A stretch of DNA of 64,000 nt, taken from contig CANTUV010000008.1 of NCBI GenBank assembly GCA_947685225.1, forward strand, positions 45,195,501 to 45,259,500, read 5' to 3'. Position 1 is the stretch's first letter, and each line of letters begins with the position of its first letter. Origin of the DNA: Garcia nutans. Lineage: Eukaryota > Streptophyta > Magnoliopsida > Malpighiales > Euphorbiaceae. Under the pieces are notes generated by a model. It was given only the letters and a program-made list of their open reading frames with translations. It searched no databases and had not been told where the DNA came from. This document shows positions 10,069 through 21,372 of this stretch, piece by piece. The position numbers and the translations under genes are program-made.

Positions 10069-11043
10069 ACGGACAGAGGGTACCTGAAAAGGTCAAGGGT
10101 AAAAAATCAGGGTGGTGTGTAGGGTAGGAAAACTCTTGGTCCACTTATGTACATCAAAATTTTTCCCCAAAACAATGTTGTTATGTTGCATGAGTGCACC
10201 TCATCACATCACAATTCATTTTAATGGAATGCGGCACTATCATTGGGTACATACAACCTAAGGGAAGGTTCTATTGTTATGTAAAAATAGAGAATCGGCT
10301 TATCATAGGGACCCTTGAGTCTTGAGTAAGATATACCTAACCACATGTGAAACAAGGAGTTTCGCGTGGGTCCAACAGTACGATTACTCATGGGCCACTC
10401 CAAAAGGATTGGAATGGTTTGCGACAACAGGGAGGACGCTTTGGCTGTCCGCCGGCATAATCAAGGAGACCTGCCGGTCAGCGCTACTTGCTATCCAGAC
10501 TCAGAACTTTGAACAGAAAGAGAAGAAATTCATTTGAAAATAATTTTTTATGCAATGGAGGAAAAGGATTCCCCCATATATGCAAGAGAAAAAGATTCTC
10601 TGAATGACAAAACAAATGCACAATTTATCAAATAAGGGACCATTAAAGGAAAAAGATTCCTTTTGTCAATTTTCAATCCAACATCCTTAAAGAAAGGATA
10701 TATAATGCTAGGGTACCCTACAAAATTAATAAAAATACCCTAAAGAAGGGCAAATCAGTTAAACGAATAATAATAACAGTCTACTATAATTCCATAAATC
10801 ATTATTATTATCATTTTTTATCATTTTTTTATAATATATAGCCATTATTTTATTTATTATTATTATTTTTTTTATGGTCCCTAGGAAGATATATTTTTTT
10901 CAATTTTTAGTACCAATGTCTTTAAAGAAAAGACAACCATTGCTAAGGTACCCTGCCAAAATAAATAAAAATACCCTAAAGAAGGGCCAGTTAGCCAAAT
11001 AAACAATAGTAGTCCACTAGGATCACATAAATCATTTTTATGT
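10069..11043 (-). other. Tat element 5' leader
   Basis: About 975 bp between primer site and gag ATG with no credible ORF. Contains an imperfect direct duplication (annotated separately) and A/T-rich tracts. It would be the untranslated leader and packaging region. Confidence 0.7.
10681..11040. repeat. Imperfect direct duplication in the Tat leader
   Basis: Copies of about 125 bp begin near 10681 and 10916. Shared blocks include GGTACCCTRCMAAAWTAA, AAAATACCCTAAAGAAGGG and ATAAATCATT in the same order. They are separated by an AT-rich stretch (10806-10880). Confidence 0.75.
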
Positions 11044-11061
11044 TCCCCAGTGGAGTCGCCA
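11044..11061 (-). promoter_or_regulatory. Primer binding site of the Tat element
   Basis: On minus, TGGCGACTCCACTGGGGA starts 3 nt after the LTR end (CACA at 11065-11068 on plus as TGTG). It is complementary to a tRNA 3' end finishing in CCA; Tat/Ogre elements are often reported to use tRNA-Arg, which I cannot confirm here. Confidence 0.75.
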
Positions 11062-11064
11062 GTT

Positions 11065-12301
11065 TGTGAACCTCGGTTTTCCACCCGAAAAGGATCCGGG
11101 CGAAAGTTCACTCGTTGTCAGGAGTCGCCACTCAGTTTATTTTGTTCGAAGGGAAAAACTAAGAAAACCCTTGTTTGACTCCAATAACTTGTCCAATGTA
11201 AAGGTTTCTAGTCTGCGAACCCAAGGAGGATTCGGGGACTATGTCATGTATTCGACTAACTTTGTAATAATAATAAATAAAAAAAAAGAAATAAACACAA
11301 AAGGGATGAAGAAAAGAAAAACAAACAGATTGTTAATAAATAGCGGACTTGCTACTTGGGGTGAATCCCAAATATGCCTACATACTCCCGTTTGAATGGA
11401 AGATCAAAGCCCATGTAGTTCGGAAAAGCCTATTTAAAGGTGATGAAATTTATGCTTCATGCATGTGTGTGTGTATGCTTCGTGCATTTGTCGGGCTTTT
11501 TGCCAAATTCGTGAGATTTAGCACTTAGTGCAAAAATTGTATAATTTCGGGTACTTAGTACCAAAAGAGTTCGATTTAGGCTTCATGCCAAAAGTTCATT
11601 TTAATGGTGCCGTTTAGGTACTTAGTACCAAAGAGATGCAATTTAGGCTCCGTGCCAAAAAGGTTGATTTTATTTACGGCTTAAAGCCGAAAGGGTGATT
11701 GATTAGTCCATTAGGCCTTCAGACCTAAAAAGATTAGGTCTTTGACCGAGAAGAAAATAAGAAGAAGATTAGAATGCTTATGATATGCTGGAATTGACCA
11801 AAGATGAATTATGATATTACCTTGATTAGAATTTTTCCACTTCTAAGTTCCAGATCTTGTTTCCTTGCACTTTTGAGTATGATTCTTGCTTTCTACAACA
11901 CAATATTAGAAATACTTAAGCATAAAAATTTCGTCAGCATCTGGGCGTAGGAAGTCCCAAAAAGTTTTTTTTTTCTGAAAATCTGAAGCCTATTTATAGG
12001 CAAAATCGGGCTGGACGGCGGCCGAGCCACGGCGAACGGCGGCCGAGCCGCAGGCACTACGGCGGCGGCAGCTGGCCGCCGTCCTGGCCCACCACGACAC
12101 GCGCTATTTCCGTTAAAACTGACTTTCTGGGAGCCACGGGCCTCCAAAAATTATTCCGGGACCATATCCGTGATCCTCACGTCGTCCCGGACATTTCAAG
12201 TACCATGAAGACATACTTTCGGTGGACTTTTACCGTGGACCCCCGGTCCGGCCTGGTCTGAGGAAATTGGCTTTCCGAGCCCCAAAATTCGAGTGTTCAC
12301 A
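11065..12301 (-). repeat. Tat element 5' LTR, 1237 bp
   Basis: On minus it starts TGTGAACACTCG and ends GGTTCACA, so the termini are inverted repeats. A palindromic TATA box CCTATAAATAGG lies at 11989-12000, directly downstream (minus sense) of the GC-rich CGGCTCGGCCGCCG motifs. U3 would be about 310 bp and R-U5 unusually long, about 900 bp, and holds the mini-hairpin ladder at 11475-11747. No partner LTR is in the window for comparison. Confidence 0.85.
11475..11747. repeat. Ladder of about ten mini-hairpins in the Tat LTR
   Basis: Short perfect stems with 3-5 nt loops at 11475 (ATGC/GCAT), 11494 (GGC/GCC), 11521 (GCAC/GTGC), 11550 (GGTAC/GTACC), 11579 (GGC/GCC), 11617 (GGTAC/GTACC), 11646 (GGC/GCC), 11677 (CGGC/GCCG), 11713 (AGG/CCT) and 11737 (GGTC/GACC). 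Spacing is mostly 27-31 nt. Stem sequences differ from unit to unit while pairing is kept. Confidence 0.7.
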
Positions 12302-12376
12302 ATATGTAGACATATGTGAATGTTAAGGGACATCTCCTATGTAGTTAAGTGTATAGACTATATAGGGGGCGTTACA
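12302..12376 (+). repeat. 3' tip of the chromovirus 5' LTR
   Basis: 75 bp ending GTTACA and matching 21298-21372. The Tat LTR abuts it directly, so the Tat element entered this LTR. Confidence 0.85.
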
Positions 12377-12381
12377 TTTAG

Positions 12382-12399
12382 TGGTATCAGAGCCAGGTT
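12382..12399 (+). promoter_or_regulatory. Primer binding site, initiator Met tRNA
   Basis: TGGTATCAGAGCCAGGTT, the standard plant gypsy/copia site complementary to the 3' end of initiator methionine tRNA, 5 nt after the LTR. Confidence 0.92.
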
Positions 12400-12495
12400 T
12401 AGGCCGTCCTAAGTTTGTGAACTATCATTGCCATGTGAACTATATAATTGAATAAATGTTTGATGCAATTGATTTTTAATGTTTAATGGTATAAG

Positions 12496-13872
12496 ATGGC
12501 CTCCGAATCCCATCAAGGTACCGAGGAACAAGCTACATCCTCACATAGTCAAGCTAGTGGGGGAATCAACAGCCATCGAAACCTTCTGTGGAATAAATTC
12601 CCCTAGATCCCTAGTTTGTAAGAAATATGGGGGAAGTTCTCAGGCAAATTGTAGGAGTTACTCCTCCTGCACAACCTCCACCACCAGTGTCCCAAAGATC
12701 TCCATTGGAGAGAATTAGGAAATTGGGAGAAGAAGATTTTAAAGCTCGTGATACCGATGAGTCTTCAGTAGCGGAGTATTGGATAGAGAGGATTATGAGA
12801 GTTTTTGATATTCTGCATTATACTGATGAGGAAAGATTGGAGTGTGTAGTTTTCTTATTGTAGGAACAAGCTTATGACTGGTGGGATACAAAGAAGAAAA
12901 GTGTACTCGCAGGTAGACTCACTTGGGCATTTTTCTAAGAAGAATTTATAAAGAAATATATTAGTGAGATTTATTTCGAGGAGAAGCGTTGGGAGATTTT
13001 ATATCTTAAGCAAAGGCAATCATCTGTGTTTGAATAGGAGAGGCAATTTTTTCTCCTTAGCAAATATTTTCCAGAGTTAGTTTCATCTGAGGAAGAGAAG
13101 TATAAGCGACTTGAACAGGGTTTGAAAAATCAAATCCGGTTGTATTTAGTAGCGATGAGGATTAAAGAGTTTTCCACTCTTGTTAATGTTATAGTTTCTA
13201 TAGAAAATGAGATTAAACAAGAGCAAGAAAGAAGATAACAAACAAAGAAGGGATTTTCTGGTGAACAACAACAAGATGGCCAGAAAAGATACAGAAATAT
13301 TCAAGCCCAAACTCAGGGATCTAATAGAGGAAGTGGAGCTAGTTTTCAAAGGTCTAGAGGTGGTAGGTTTGGAGTGGCTACAGGCTCATCTTCAAGGGTT
13401 ATTACTACACCTTGTCAATATTGTGGTAAGGGCCATGCAAGTAAAGATTGTTGGTATCAAAAAGGGGCTTGTTTGAAATGTGGTTCTTTGGAACATAAAA
13501 TTAGAGATTGCCCAATAATAAAAGAACTAGAAATTGTTGAAGGACATAGTTCTGTATAGAGGTTCCAGTCAGGCCGTAGGACAAGTGTTAGTTAGCAGAG
13601 AGGATCTGAAACAATGGATAGACCTCAGACTCGAGGCAGTGCTTCAGTTAGGACTTATGCCATGAAAGTTGTGGAGGACTAGGATGCTCCTGATGTTGTA
13701 GTTGGTAAATTTTCTTTACTTGGCCTTGATGTGTATGCATTATTAGATCCTGGTTCTACACATTCTTATATTTGTACAACTATAGCTTCAGGGAAGAAAA
13801 TATGTGTCGATAAACTTGATTATGAGATAAAAGTTACTAATCCCTTAGGCCATAGTGTGAAGGTAAGCAAAG
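12496..13872 (+). pseudogene. gag: Chromovirus gag and start of protease, with many stops
   Basis: The ATG at 12496 begins a gag-like frame soon broken by stops and frameshifts. A gag core is visible at about 12700-13200 (YWIERIMRVFDILHYTDEE). Two CCHC knuckles follow at about 13410-13525, CQYCGKGHASKDC and CLKCGSLEHKIRDC, then the protease active site as LLDPGSTHS near 13740. Several stops fit C-to-T changes of Gln codons (for example the TAA near 12937 and the TAG near 13681). The frame is cut inside the protease by the solo LTR at 13878 and resumes at 16060. Not expressible. Confidence 0.85.
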
Positions 13873-16059
13873 TATATTGTGAGAGGGGATTTTTGCCCCC
13901 ACTCCCGGTGGAATGGTTCTTGCGACTTCGGCACTGTTTAGGTTCGGGGCCTTAGAGAACACGGACCTAAGTCTGGAGAAAATGGAGTCACCACTCGGAC
14001 GGGCCGGGAAAAAGAAAGGGGTGGATGACTCGATTCCTAAGGAATCCCCAACCCCCTGATGGGTTCGAAAAGTTGGGTACGTGTGGGGAAGGTGAGAAAT
14101 GGCCCAGCACCCCCACAACGCCCTGTTCATTGGAACCGGCCTCCTTTACAGGTCTTAATATTATCAAATTCTTAAATATAACAACATTATCCATATTACA
14201 CACAATAAAAATAAAGCATCGATATATTGAAAGTCAAAACAATGTCCAAACAAAATAATTAAATAGACACCCATCCAAGGATGGAAACATGTCCTTACAT
14301 CCCATGCCTAAATAGGACACCTATCGAAAGGTAGAAACATGTCCTTTACATTGATTCTAAAATAGAAAAGCAACTTAAATTGCATGATATTTAACTAATG
14401 AGGTACCCACCAAGTGGAACAATACCTCTTACAACATTTGAAATCTAAATAAATCGATAAAAGTAAATAACCATTCATCATAAATAAATCATTCATCAAA
14501 GATATTAAAAATCAATAGAAAGTAAACACCCATCCATGATAAATTAAACAAACCAAGCATTGAACTTAAATAAATTAAAGCATATAAAATAAATCAAAGC
14601 ATAATCAAATATAAAATTGAATAAAGCAAATAAAGATTCAAATTAGGGCTACTGTTTCTATTTAAGATTCTTTATTTCATGTGTTTAGGGTTTTGGAATT
14701 CATGGGTTCAAGCTACTGTAAGTTCTAATGGAATTAAAATGGATTAAAGTTTTATGATTTAAGAAGTTGGTAAAGTTCTTTGATTAACCAAATTAGAGTT
14801 TGAGATGTATAATCATGAAATTAGTGTTTGGACACTTTAAAACATTTAGATTTATGATTTACGGTTACTTGATTATTATTTTGTATTTACCATATTGGAT
14901 TTTAAGCTTCCTGTGTTTGAATTTTAGGTTTATAAGGTTTTAGAGTTTAAAGGATTAGGGTTTAAAAAAAATTTGGGTTTAAGGTTTTAAGGGAGTTAGG
15001 ATTTACTATTTTAAGTTTTGGAGTTGAATTAGGGTTTTAGAGTTTTAGAATTAGGGTTTCAAAGAATACACTAGGTTTTAAGATTTGAAAAAACAATTGA
15101 TAATTTTATGAAACTTTATGTAAATAAACAAAATGATATAAGGTTTATATAAACAAAAAAGATGTTTTTAGGGTTTGTGGAAAGAAACAAACTCAAATTT
15201 AGGATTTTGAAAAGAAACAGGTTCAATTAGGGTTTTAAGATTTTGAAGAAGCAAAAATAACAATTTTAAGATTTTTAGAAAACAAATAAACGAATTAAGG
15301 TTTTTAAGCTTTAGAAACGGTAAATTAAAGTTCTTAGGGTTTTTTTATTTTGAAGAAACAGAAACAATTATTTTTTATTTATAGTGATGAAGCTACTGTG
15401 AATTCATGAAACAAATAAAGAAATTCATACATTCGTTTGTTGGTTCCAACAAAAATCACTTCTTGGATGAACTAGAACAATGACAAGCTTTGCTGCCTTT
15501 GATGGGTTGAATTGCTTGTTTGCTCTCTCAAAAAAGTCTGATTGATTCAAGGTTTTCCTCCTCAATTTTGGTCTTAATTTCTCCTCCCAATTTCTGTCAA
15601 ATTTTCCTTTTTTTTCCTCCACCTCTTTTTGTGTTATTTTAGTCCTTATTTATAGAAGATTTTTTTTTATTAATCTTAGTTATTTACGGAATATAACATT
15701 CATTAAGAAAAGGAAACTGAAACCTAATTGTATTAGGTTTCGAAAAAATTTGAGTCGAAAAAATTTAGCTGGCGAAAAAAAACTACTGCGAAAAAATTGC
15801 GCTGGTGAAAAAAAATGCTGCCAAACAAATGCGCTGGAGAAAAAGCTGCCACATCGGCGAATTCGCCCGCGGGCCATTTCGCCGCAAGCCAAAATTTTTT
15901 TTATTAATAAAAATTAGATACTAAAGCAAAAATTATTTAATTAAGATAACAAAAATTGTTTTGGACTAATTAAAATATATTGGACAACACAAAAATTATT
16001 TTGGACTAATTAAAATATATTGGACCGGACTGGGTAAAAAATTAATGGTCTACATATAT
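13873..16059 (-). mobile_element. Solo LTR of a Tat-like element with TATAT target duplication
   Basis: The inserted sequence 13878-16054 (2177 bp, plus-strand ends TGTGAG...TCTACA) is flanked on both sides by TATAT (13873-13877 and 16055-16059). Removing it and one TATAT restores the protease frame. Minus orientation is proposed because TATAAATA occurs on minus near 15645-15652 downstream of a GC-rich block (15850-15890), and the plus-strand left end resembles the U5 end of the Tat LTR (a GAGTCRCCACTC motif near 13985, as at 11122). No coding sequence. The segment 14640-15380 is full of AGGGTTT-like words of no clear meaning. Confidence 0.87.
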
Positions 16060-19000
16060 CAAAATTGTCCATTTAGAGTTCATGATGTAGAACTTCCTAC
16101 TGATTTGATTGAACTTCCATTCCATGAATTTGATGTAATTTTGGGAATGGATTGATTGTCCCGACATCAAGCAGTTATGGACTGCTGTAGTAAAGTTGTG
16201 TCTTTTAAGATTTCAGATTATGGTGAAATTGTAGTTTGTAGAGAAAAATAATTTTACTCTTCTAGCTTAATTTCTGCAGCTAAAGCTAGAAAGTTGATTA
16301 GGAAGAAGTGTGAAGCTCACCTTGCTTATGTTAATGATACACGACATTCAAGCAAGGCTTTGGGAAACATACCTACCGTGAGTGAGTTTTTGGATGTTTT
16401 TTTAGAAGAATTACCTGTAATACCACCAGAGAGGGAGGTAGAATTTGTTATTGATGTAGTTTTGAGTACGACACCAATTTCTATTCCACCTTATAGAATG
16501 GCACCTCCGAAACTAAAAGAGTTAAATGTGTAACTTCAGGAATTACTTGATAAGGGTTTTATTAGATCTAGTGTATCACCCTGGGGTACACCGATTTTAT
16601 TTGTAAAGAAGAAGGATGACACCTAAAGATTATGTATAGATTACCAACAGTTGAATAAAGTGACTATTAATAATAAGTACCCGTTACCTAGGATTGATGA
16701 CTTGTTTGATTAGTTGAGGGGAGCGAGTGTTTTCTCTAAAATTGATCTTAAATCGGGTTATTATCATATGAAAGTTAAAGAAGTAGATATTTCGAATGCA
16801 ACTTTTAGAACTCGATATGGACATTATGAATTTTTGGTTATGCCCTTTGATTTAACTAATGCTCCAGCAGCTTTTATGGATTTGATGAATAGAGTCTTCA
16901 AATCCTATTTAGATCAGTTTGTAGTTGTTTTCATTAATGAAATATTGGTTTATTCCAAAAATAGAGAGGAGCATGATAAGCATTTGAGAATTGTACTACA
17001 AACAATAAGGGAGAATCAATTGTATGCTAAACTATCAAAATGTGATTTTTGGTGGACAAAAGTGACATTTCTAGGTCATGTAGTGTCAGCCAATGGTATT
17101 CGTGTGGATCCAAGTAAGATTGAGACTATTTTGAATTGGCAGCCACCAAAGAATATAACAGAAGTTCGGAGTTTTCTTGGGTTAGCTAGTTACTATAGAA
17201 GATTTGTATAAGGGTTTTCAGAAATAGCACTTCCTTTAACTAAGCTCCTTAGAAAAGAAACTAAATTTGAATGGAATGTCCAGTGTCAAGCTAGTTTTGA
17301 ACAACTGAAGTCTATGTTAACTGAAGTGCCTATATTGACACAACTAACCCTAGGTAAAGATTATGTTATTTATAGTGATACTTCTCATCAGGTACTCGGT
17401 TGTGTATTGATGCAAGAGGTTAAGATAATTGCTTATGCTTCTAGGCAATTAAAATCTCATGAATTAAATTACCATACACATGATTTGGAGTTGGCTGCTA
17501 TTGTATTTGCTCTCAAGATCAGGCGACATTATTTGTATGGTGAAAGGTGTTATATTTTCACTGACCATAAAAGTTTGAAATACTTGCCAACACAAAAAGA
17601 ACTAAACTTAAGGCACAGGAGGTGGATGGAATTGATTAAAGATTATGATTGTATCATCGACTATCATCCTGGAAAAGCTAACGTGGTAGCTAATGCTTTA
17701 AGTCGAAAGACTTTAGCAGGTATGTTGTATATAAATATTATAGTACTATATATAAATATAAGTTAAATAAACTAAATGATATAATGTGTTATGTTAGCAG
17801 AATTGAGGGTTGAACTAACCAATAAGTAAAAAGTGATAGAAGCTCATAAACAAGATCAAAAGTTGTTAGAACTTTTGAAATAAGTGCATGAAAGTGAAAA
17901 GCCAGATTATGTTCTATCAGAAGATGGTGGATTGTACTATAGAAGTCGATTGTGTGTACCAAAAGTGAAAGAACTAAAGGAGTGTATACTTAGTGAAGCT
18001 TATAATACTATGTATACTGTACATCCTGGAAGCAATAAGATGTATCAGAATTTGAAGTCTCATTATTGGTGGCCTGGTATGAAGAGAGATATAACTAAAT
18101 ATGTGGCTTGATGTTTAGTATGTTAATAAGTCAAAGCAGAACATCAAGTTCCATCGGGTCTTTTGCAACCTATATCAATGCCAGAATGGAAGTGGGATAG
18201 AATCACCATGGATTTTGTGATTGGCCTTCTGAACACCCAAAGGAAGTATGATACAATTTGGGTAATTGTTGATTGATTAACCAAATCAGCTCATTTCCTT
18301 CCCATTCGAATTGGTTATTCGATGGATAGACTTGCGAAATTGTATATTAATGAGATAGTCAGGCTTCATGGAGTGCCAATATCTATTATTTCAGATCGAG
18401 ACCCTCACTTTATTTCAAGATTTTAGGAAATTTCTCAGAAAACATTGGATACTCGACTCCATTTTAGTATTGCATTTCATCCACAGACTGATGGTCAATC
18501 AGAAAGGGTGATACAAGTACTTGAACATATGCTTAGAAGTTGTGTAATAGTTTTTGAAGGTAGTTGGGATAGATATTTACCTTTAGTAGAATTTGCCTAT
18601 AACAACAATTATCAAATGAGTATTGAAATGGCTCCATATGAAGCACTCTATGGAAGGAAGTGTAGAACTCCATTGTGTTGGGTGGAATTGATTGATAGCA
18701 AACTTGTTGGACCAGATCTCATAAGATAAACTGAAGACAAAGTGAAGCTGATAAAGGATTGATTACAAATTGTATTGGATAGAAAAAAATCTTATGCAGA
18801 TTTGAAACGGCGTGATATTGAATATAGTGTGGGAGATAAAGTTTTTTTGAATGAATCACCATGGAAGAAGGTTCTTCACTTTGGAAAGAAAGGTAAACTA
18901 AGTCCTAAGTTTATTAGACCATATGAGATCCTTGAACGCATAGGTCCTATAGCTTATCGACAAGCTTTGCCTCAAAAACTGGATAGAATTCATAATATTT

Positions 19001-19269
19001 TTCATGTATCGATGCTTAGACAATATAGATTAGATCCTTCACATGTGATTCAAGCAGAGTCCATTGAAATTTAGCTAGATTTGAATTATGAAGAAGAACC
19101 AGTAGCTATCTTAGCTCGTGAAATAAAGGAGTTGCATAATAAGCACATTCCTTTAGTGAAAGTATTGTAGAGGAATCATTCAATAGAGGAAGCTACTTGG
19201 GAAAGTGAAGAGATAATGAGACAACAATACCCTTAATTATTTCAAGCATCTATAACAGGTAAATTTTGA
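16060..19269 (+). pseudogene. pol: Chromovirus pol: protease end, RT, RNase H, integrase, chromodomain
   Basis: Protease end at 16060-16240 (FDVILGMD). RT at about 16480-17010 with VFSKIDLKSGYYHMK and the active-site box as FINEILVYSK, so the normal DD pair is lost. RNase H about 17330-17710 (YSDTSHQVLG to a DALSRK-type end). Integrase zinc module near 18010-18130 (HPGSNKMY, then C..C), core about 18180-18500, GPY/F-type region about 18890, and a chromodomain-like tail (about 19100-19230, EEEPVAILAREIKEL). At least ten stops interrupt the frame; many are TGA for CGA/TGG or TAA/TAG for CAA/CAG. Clearly dead. Confidence 0.9.
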
Positions 19270-19285
19270 GGACGAAATTTTTTTA

Positions 19286-19296
19286 GTGGGGGAGGA
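19286..19296 (+). promoter_or_regulatory. Polypurine tract of the chromovirus
   Basis: GTGGGGGAGGA directly before the 3' LTR start at 19298. Confidence 0.8.
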
Positions 19297-19297
19297 T

Positions 19298-21372
19298 TGT
19301 AATATTTAAAATTTTAAGTACTAAACTCTTAATTTAATATTGATAATTGATAGTGAATTATGATATAAGTGACATGGATAAATGATGTAAATGGTAGAAC
19401 TTAAAAATTTACTAAAGAAATTATTTATTTCTGCGGTTTTACGAGACTAAAAATTAAATTAGAATCAAAGGTTAAGAGTGAGGGTGCACCATAGCTAAGA
19501 TGGAAGTGGCCACACTAGATTAAACCATATATATATATATGTGACAGGTGTGTGTATATGTGGAAACTTCTCTTTCTTTCTTCTTCTTTCTTCTTCATCC
19601 ATTCATATCACCACCTTCTCCACCAAAACTCCTTCTTTCTTTCAAAGACTTTAATCAAAACTTAAGAGAAGATCACATCTAGATATAAGTTTTTAGAAGA
19701 TTAAGCTGGAAAAGTTGAGATTATCAACAAGTGATTAGAGGAAAAAAAGATTTTGAAGAGGTATGTGCTTATGTATTTTTGATTCACAACTACTTGAATT
19801 TCTATGAATTTTATTGTTTAAAATGATTGATTAAGTTATCTTTGATGAGTTTTTACTGAAAAGTATTTGATATAAACTCTTTCTATGACAAAGAAACTAG
19901 TTTTGATTCATTCTTATCACATCTTTGAATATATTGTGTTTAAGTTGATGAGTGTGTGAAATACAGGATTTTGCTTGACAACACCAGTGACACAGCCATG
20001 TCACTAGGCATGTTAATGATACTGTGTTTCAATATTGAAGACACGACCAGTAACACGCCCATGTCGTTGGGCATATCATAGCTACTGTGATAAAAGATAA
20101 ATGACACGGCCAATGACATGCTCGTATCATTGGGCATGTAGTAGGTACTATAATGCAAGTTAAATGACACGGCCAGAAACATATACGTGTCATTGGGCAT
20201 GTCAAAGCTTCTGTAAGAAATTTCAAACAACACAACCAATGACACGCCCATGTCATTGGGTGTGTCACTTGAAGAAATTGCCCAAAATAATTTTTTGCTT
20301 TGTTTTTTATTTGTGATTCTAACTGTAACAATTATAAGTCCTCAAAGTGTAAAGATTTTCTTTTTGAAGTCAACCATAACAAGTAGTGTAACAAATATAA
20401 TTAAATGTATAATAAAATATATGTGATACTAAGTGTTAATCAAAGAACTATTCCATTGAAGTGTTGTGCATGATTTAATGTTAATTAATAACTACTGAAT
20501 CGCCCAAATCATACTGATTTTAGATCTAGCTTAGGATTGAATGGCTAGCTATAGGTAGGATATCCAAGGTGATAGTGGGCACTCTGTGTCATCATTGGAC
20601 ACTTTGTGTCATCATACTCAGTGGACATTCATGCCATAGTAGGCCAATGGCCAAAATTTTATATAGTGGGCATTAAATTGCCAACAGTGACCCATTATCC
20701 AAACCTAGAATCTGAGTTCAGTGTGTATGGGCATAATTAAAGAAGTTATCTAAATTGAAAATAATGTGCTATATGGATATTGTTGAATTAACCAATTCCG
20801 AATTAAATTGTGTTTAGTGTTTAAAGTTTAAATGAATTTATCAATTTCTTTATTTATTATTCTGAAAGTGATATTTCCCATTGTTTCTAAATCATTTTCT
20901 ATATGGTTCTCTTTTCTTTAATTTCTCTTGCATATCATGAATACATAAGCACCACTTGGCTTTGTTTAGCATGATAGAACTGTTTTCTAATGCACAGATC
21001 AAACAAGAAGAGTCTGTACTGCAGAGTGAGAGATATACGTTCCTGGTCAAGTGCATCACAAAGGTTCAATGAACAATATCATAAATATTGTATTATGTAT
21101 AGTTTACATGGCAATACTTTATACTTTTGTATGATAGTCGTATAAGTTTGAGAGTAGTTTGAGAATTATAATAATGTAAGTTAATAATAAGAGTTCTTTA
21201 TAGATTAACATATATATGTTTGTAATATAGGATTGGTTATAGTAGTTCTTTTGGAAGCGTAACAACTGCTTTAATTCATAGAAGTATTTTGGTTAAATTT
21301 TTGTGACATGTGTGAATGTTAGTCGACATCTCCTATGTAGTTAAGTGTATAGACTATATAGAAGGTGTTACA
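19298..21372 (+). repeat. Chromovirus 3' LTR, 2075 bp
   Basis: Starts TGTAATATTT after the polypurine tract and ends GTGTTACA. A TATATATATA stretch with downstream pyrimidine-rich sequence near 19530-19600 could be the promoter. Contains the 63-bp repeat array at 19977-20291. The 5 bp after it (taagc) would be the target duplication, whose partner is outside the window. Confidence 0.88.
19977..20291 (+). repeat. 63-bp minisatellite, five units, GACACGRCC-type
   Basis: Units start at 19977, 20040, 20103, 20166 and 20229, an exact 63-bp period. Each carries GACACGGCCA-like sequence followed by an inverted-looking TGTCATTGGGCATGT. Because 63 is a multiple of three, long spurious minus-strand frames arise here. 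Confidence 0.9.

Larger units (their letters stand above)
1..12301 (-). mobile_element. Tat/Ogre-like Ty3/gypsy retrotransposon, 3' end beyond window
   Basis: Seen: a minus-strand element with a 1237-bp LTR (11065-12301) bounded by TGTGAAC and GTTCACA, a primer site directly inside it, a leader of about 1 kb, and a long gag-pol frame ending at 3688. Pol has the usual gypsy RNase H followed by a second, archaeal-type RNase H and no chromodomain, the hallmark of the Tat lineage (Ogre, Retand, RIRE2, Grande). No second LTR is found between 3687 and position 1, so the element should continue left of the window and include the antisense genes at 1-1473 and 1909-3147. Extra ORFs between pol and the 3' LTR, sometimes antisense, are known in this lineage. 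The base after the LTR is inside another element's LTR, so this is a nested insertion; the expected target duplication is atatg (12302-12306). The left limit is inference. Confidence 0.8.
12302..21372 (+). mobile_element. Decayed chromovirus (Tekay/Del-like Ty3/gypsy), 5' LTR truncated by the Tat insertion
   Basis: LTR remnant 12302-12376, initiator-Met-tRNA primer site at 12382, gag, protease, RT, RNase H, integrase with C-terminal chromodomain, polypurine tract, and 3' LTR 19298-21372. The last 75 bp of both LTRs align (for example CTCCTATGTAGTTAAGTG), proving they belong together. The coding part carries many stops and a solo LTR insertion. LTR length and chromodomain suggest the Tekay/Del clade. 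The rest of its 5' LTR should lie left of the Tat element, outside the window. Confidence 0.85.

Noticed and set aside
11893..12147. Minus-strand 84-codon frame with Ala/Pro-rich sequence
   Set aside because: It overlaps the GC-rich U3 and TATA box of the Tat LTR.
14640..15380. Interstitial telomere-like TTTAGGG words
   Set aside because: The words are irregular, mixed with AGGGTTTT variants, not in tandem register, and lie inside a solo LTR with clean boundaries.
19977..20291. CRISPR-like regular repeat
   Set aside because: The units are directly adjacent degenerate 63-bp copies without unique spacers, in a plant LTR; it is a minisatellite.
19940..20331. Overlapping minus-strand frames of about 100 codons
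   Set aside because: They are produced by the 63-bp repeat, whose unit is a multiple of three; the peptides are pure repeat translation with no family resemblance.
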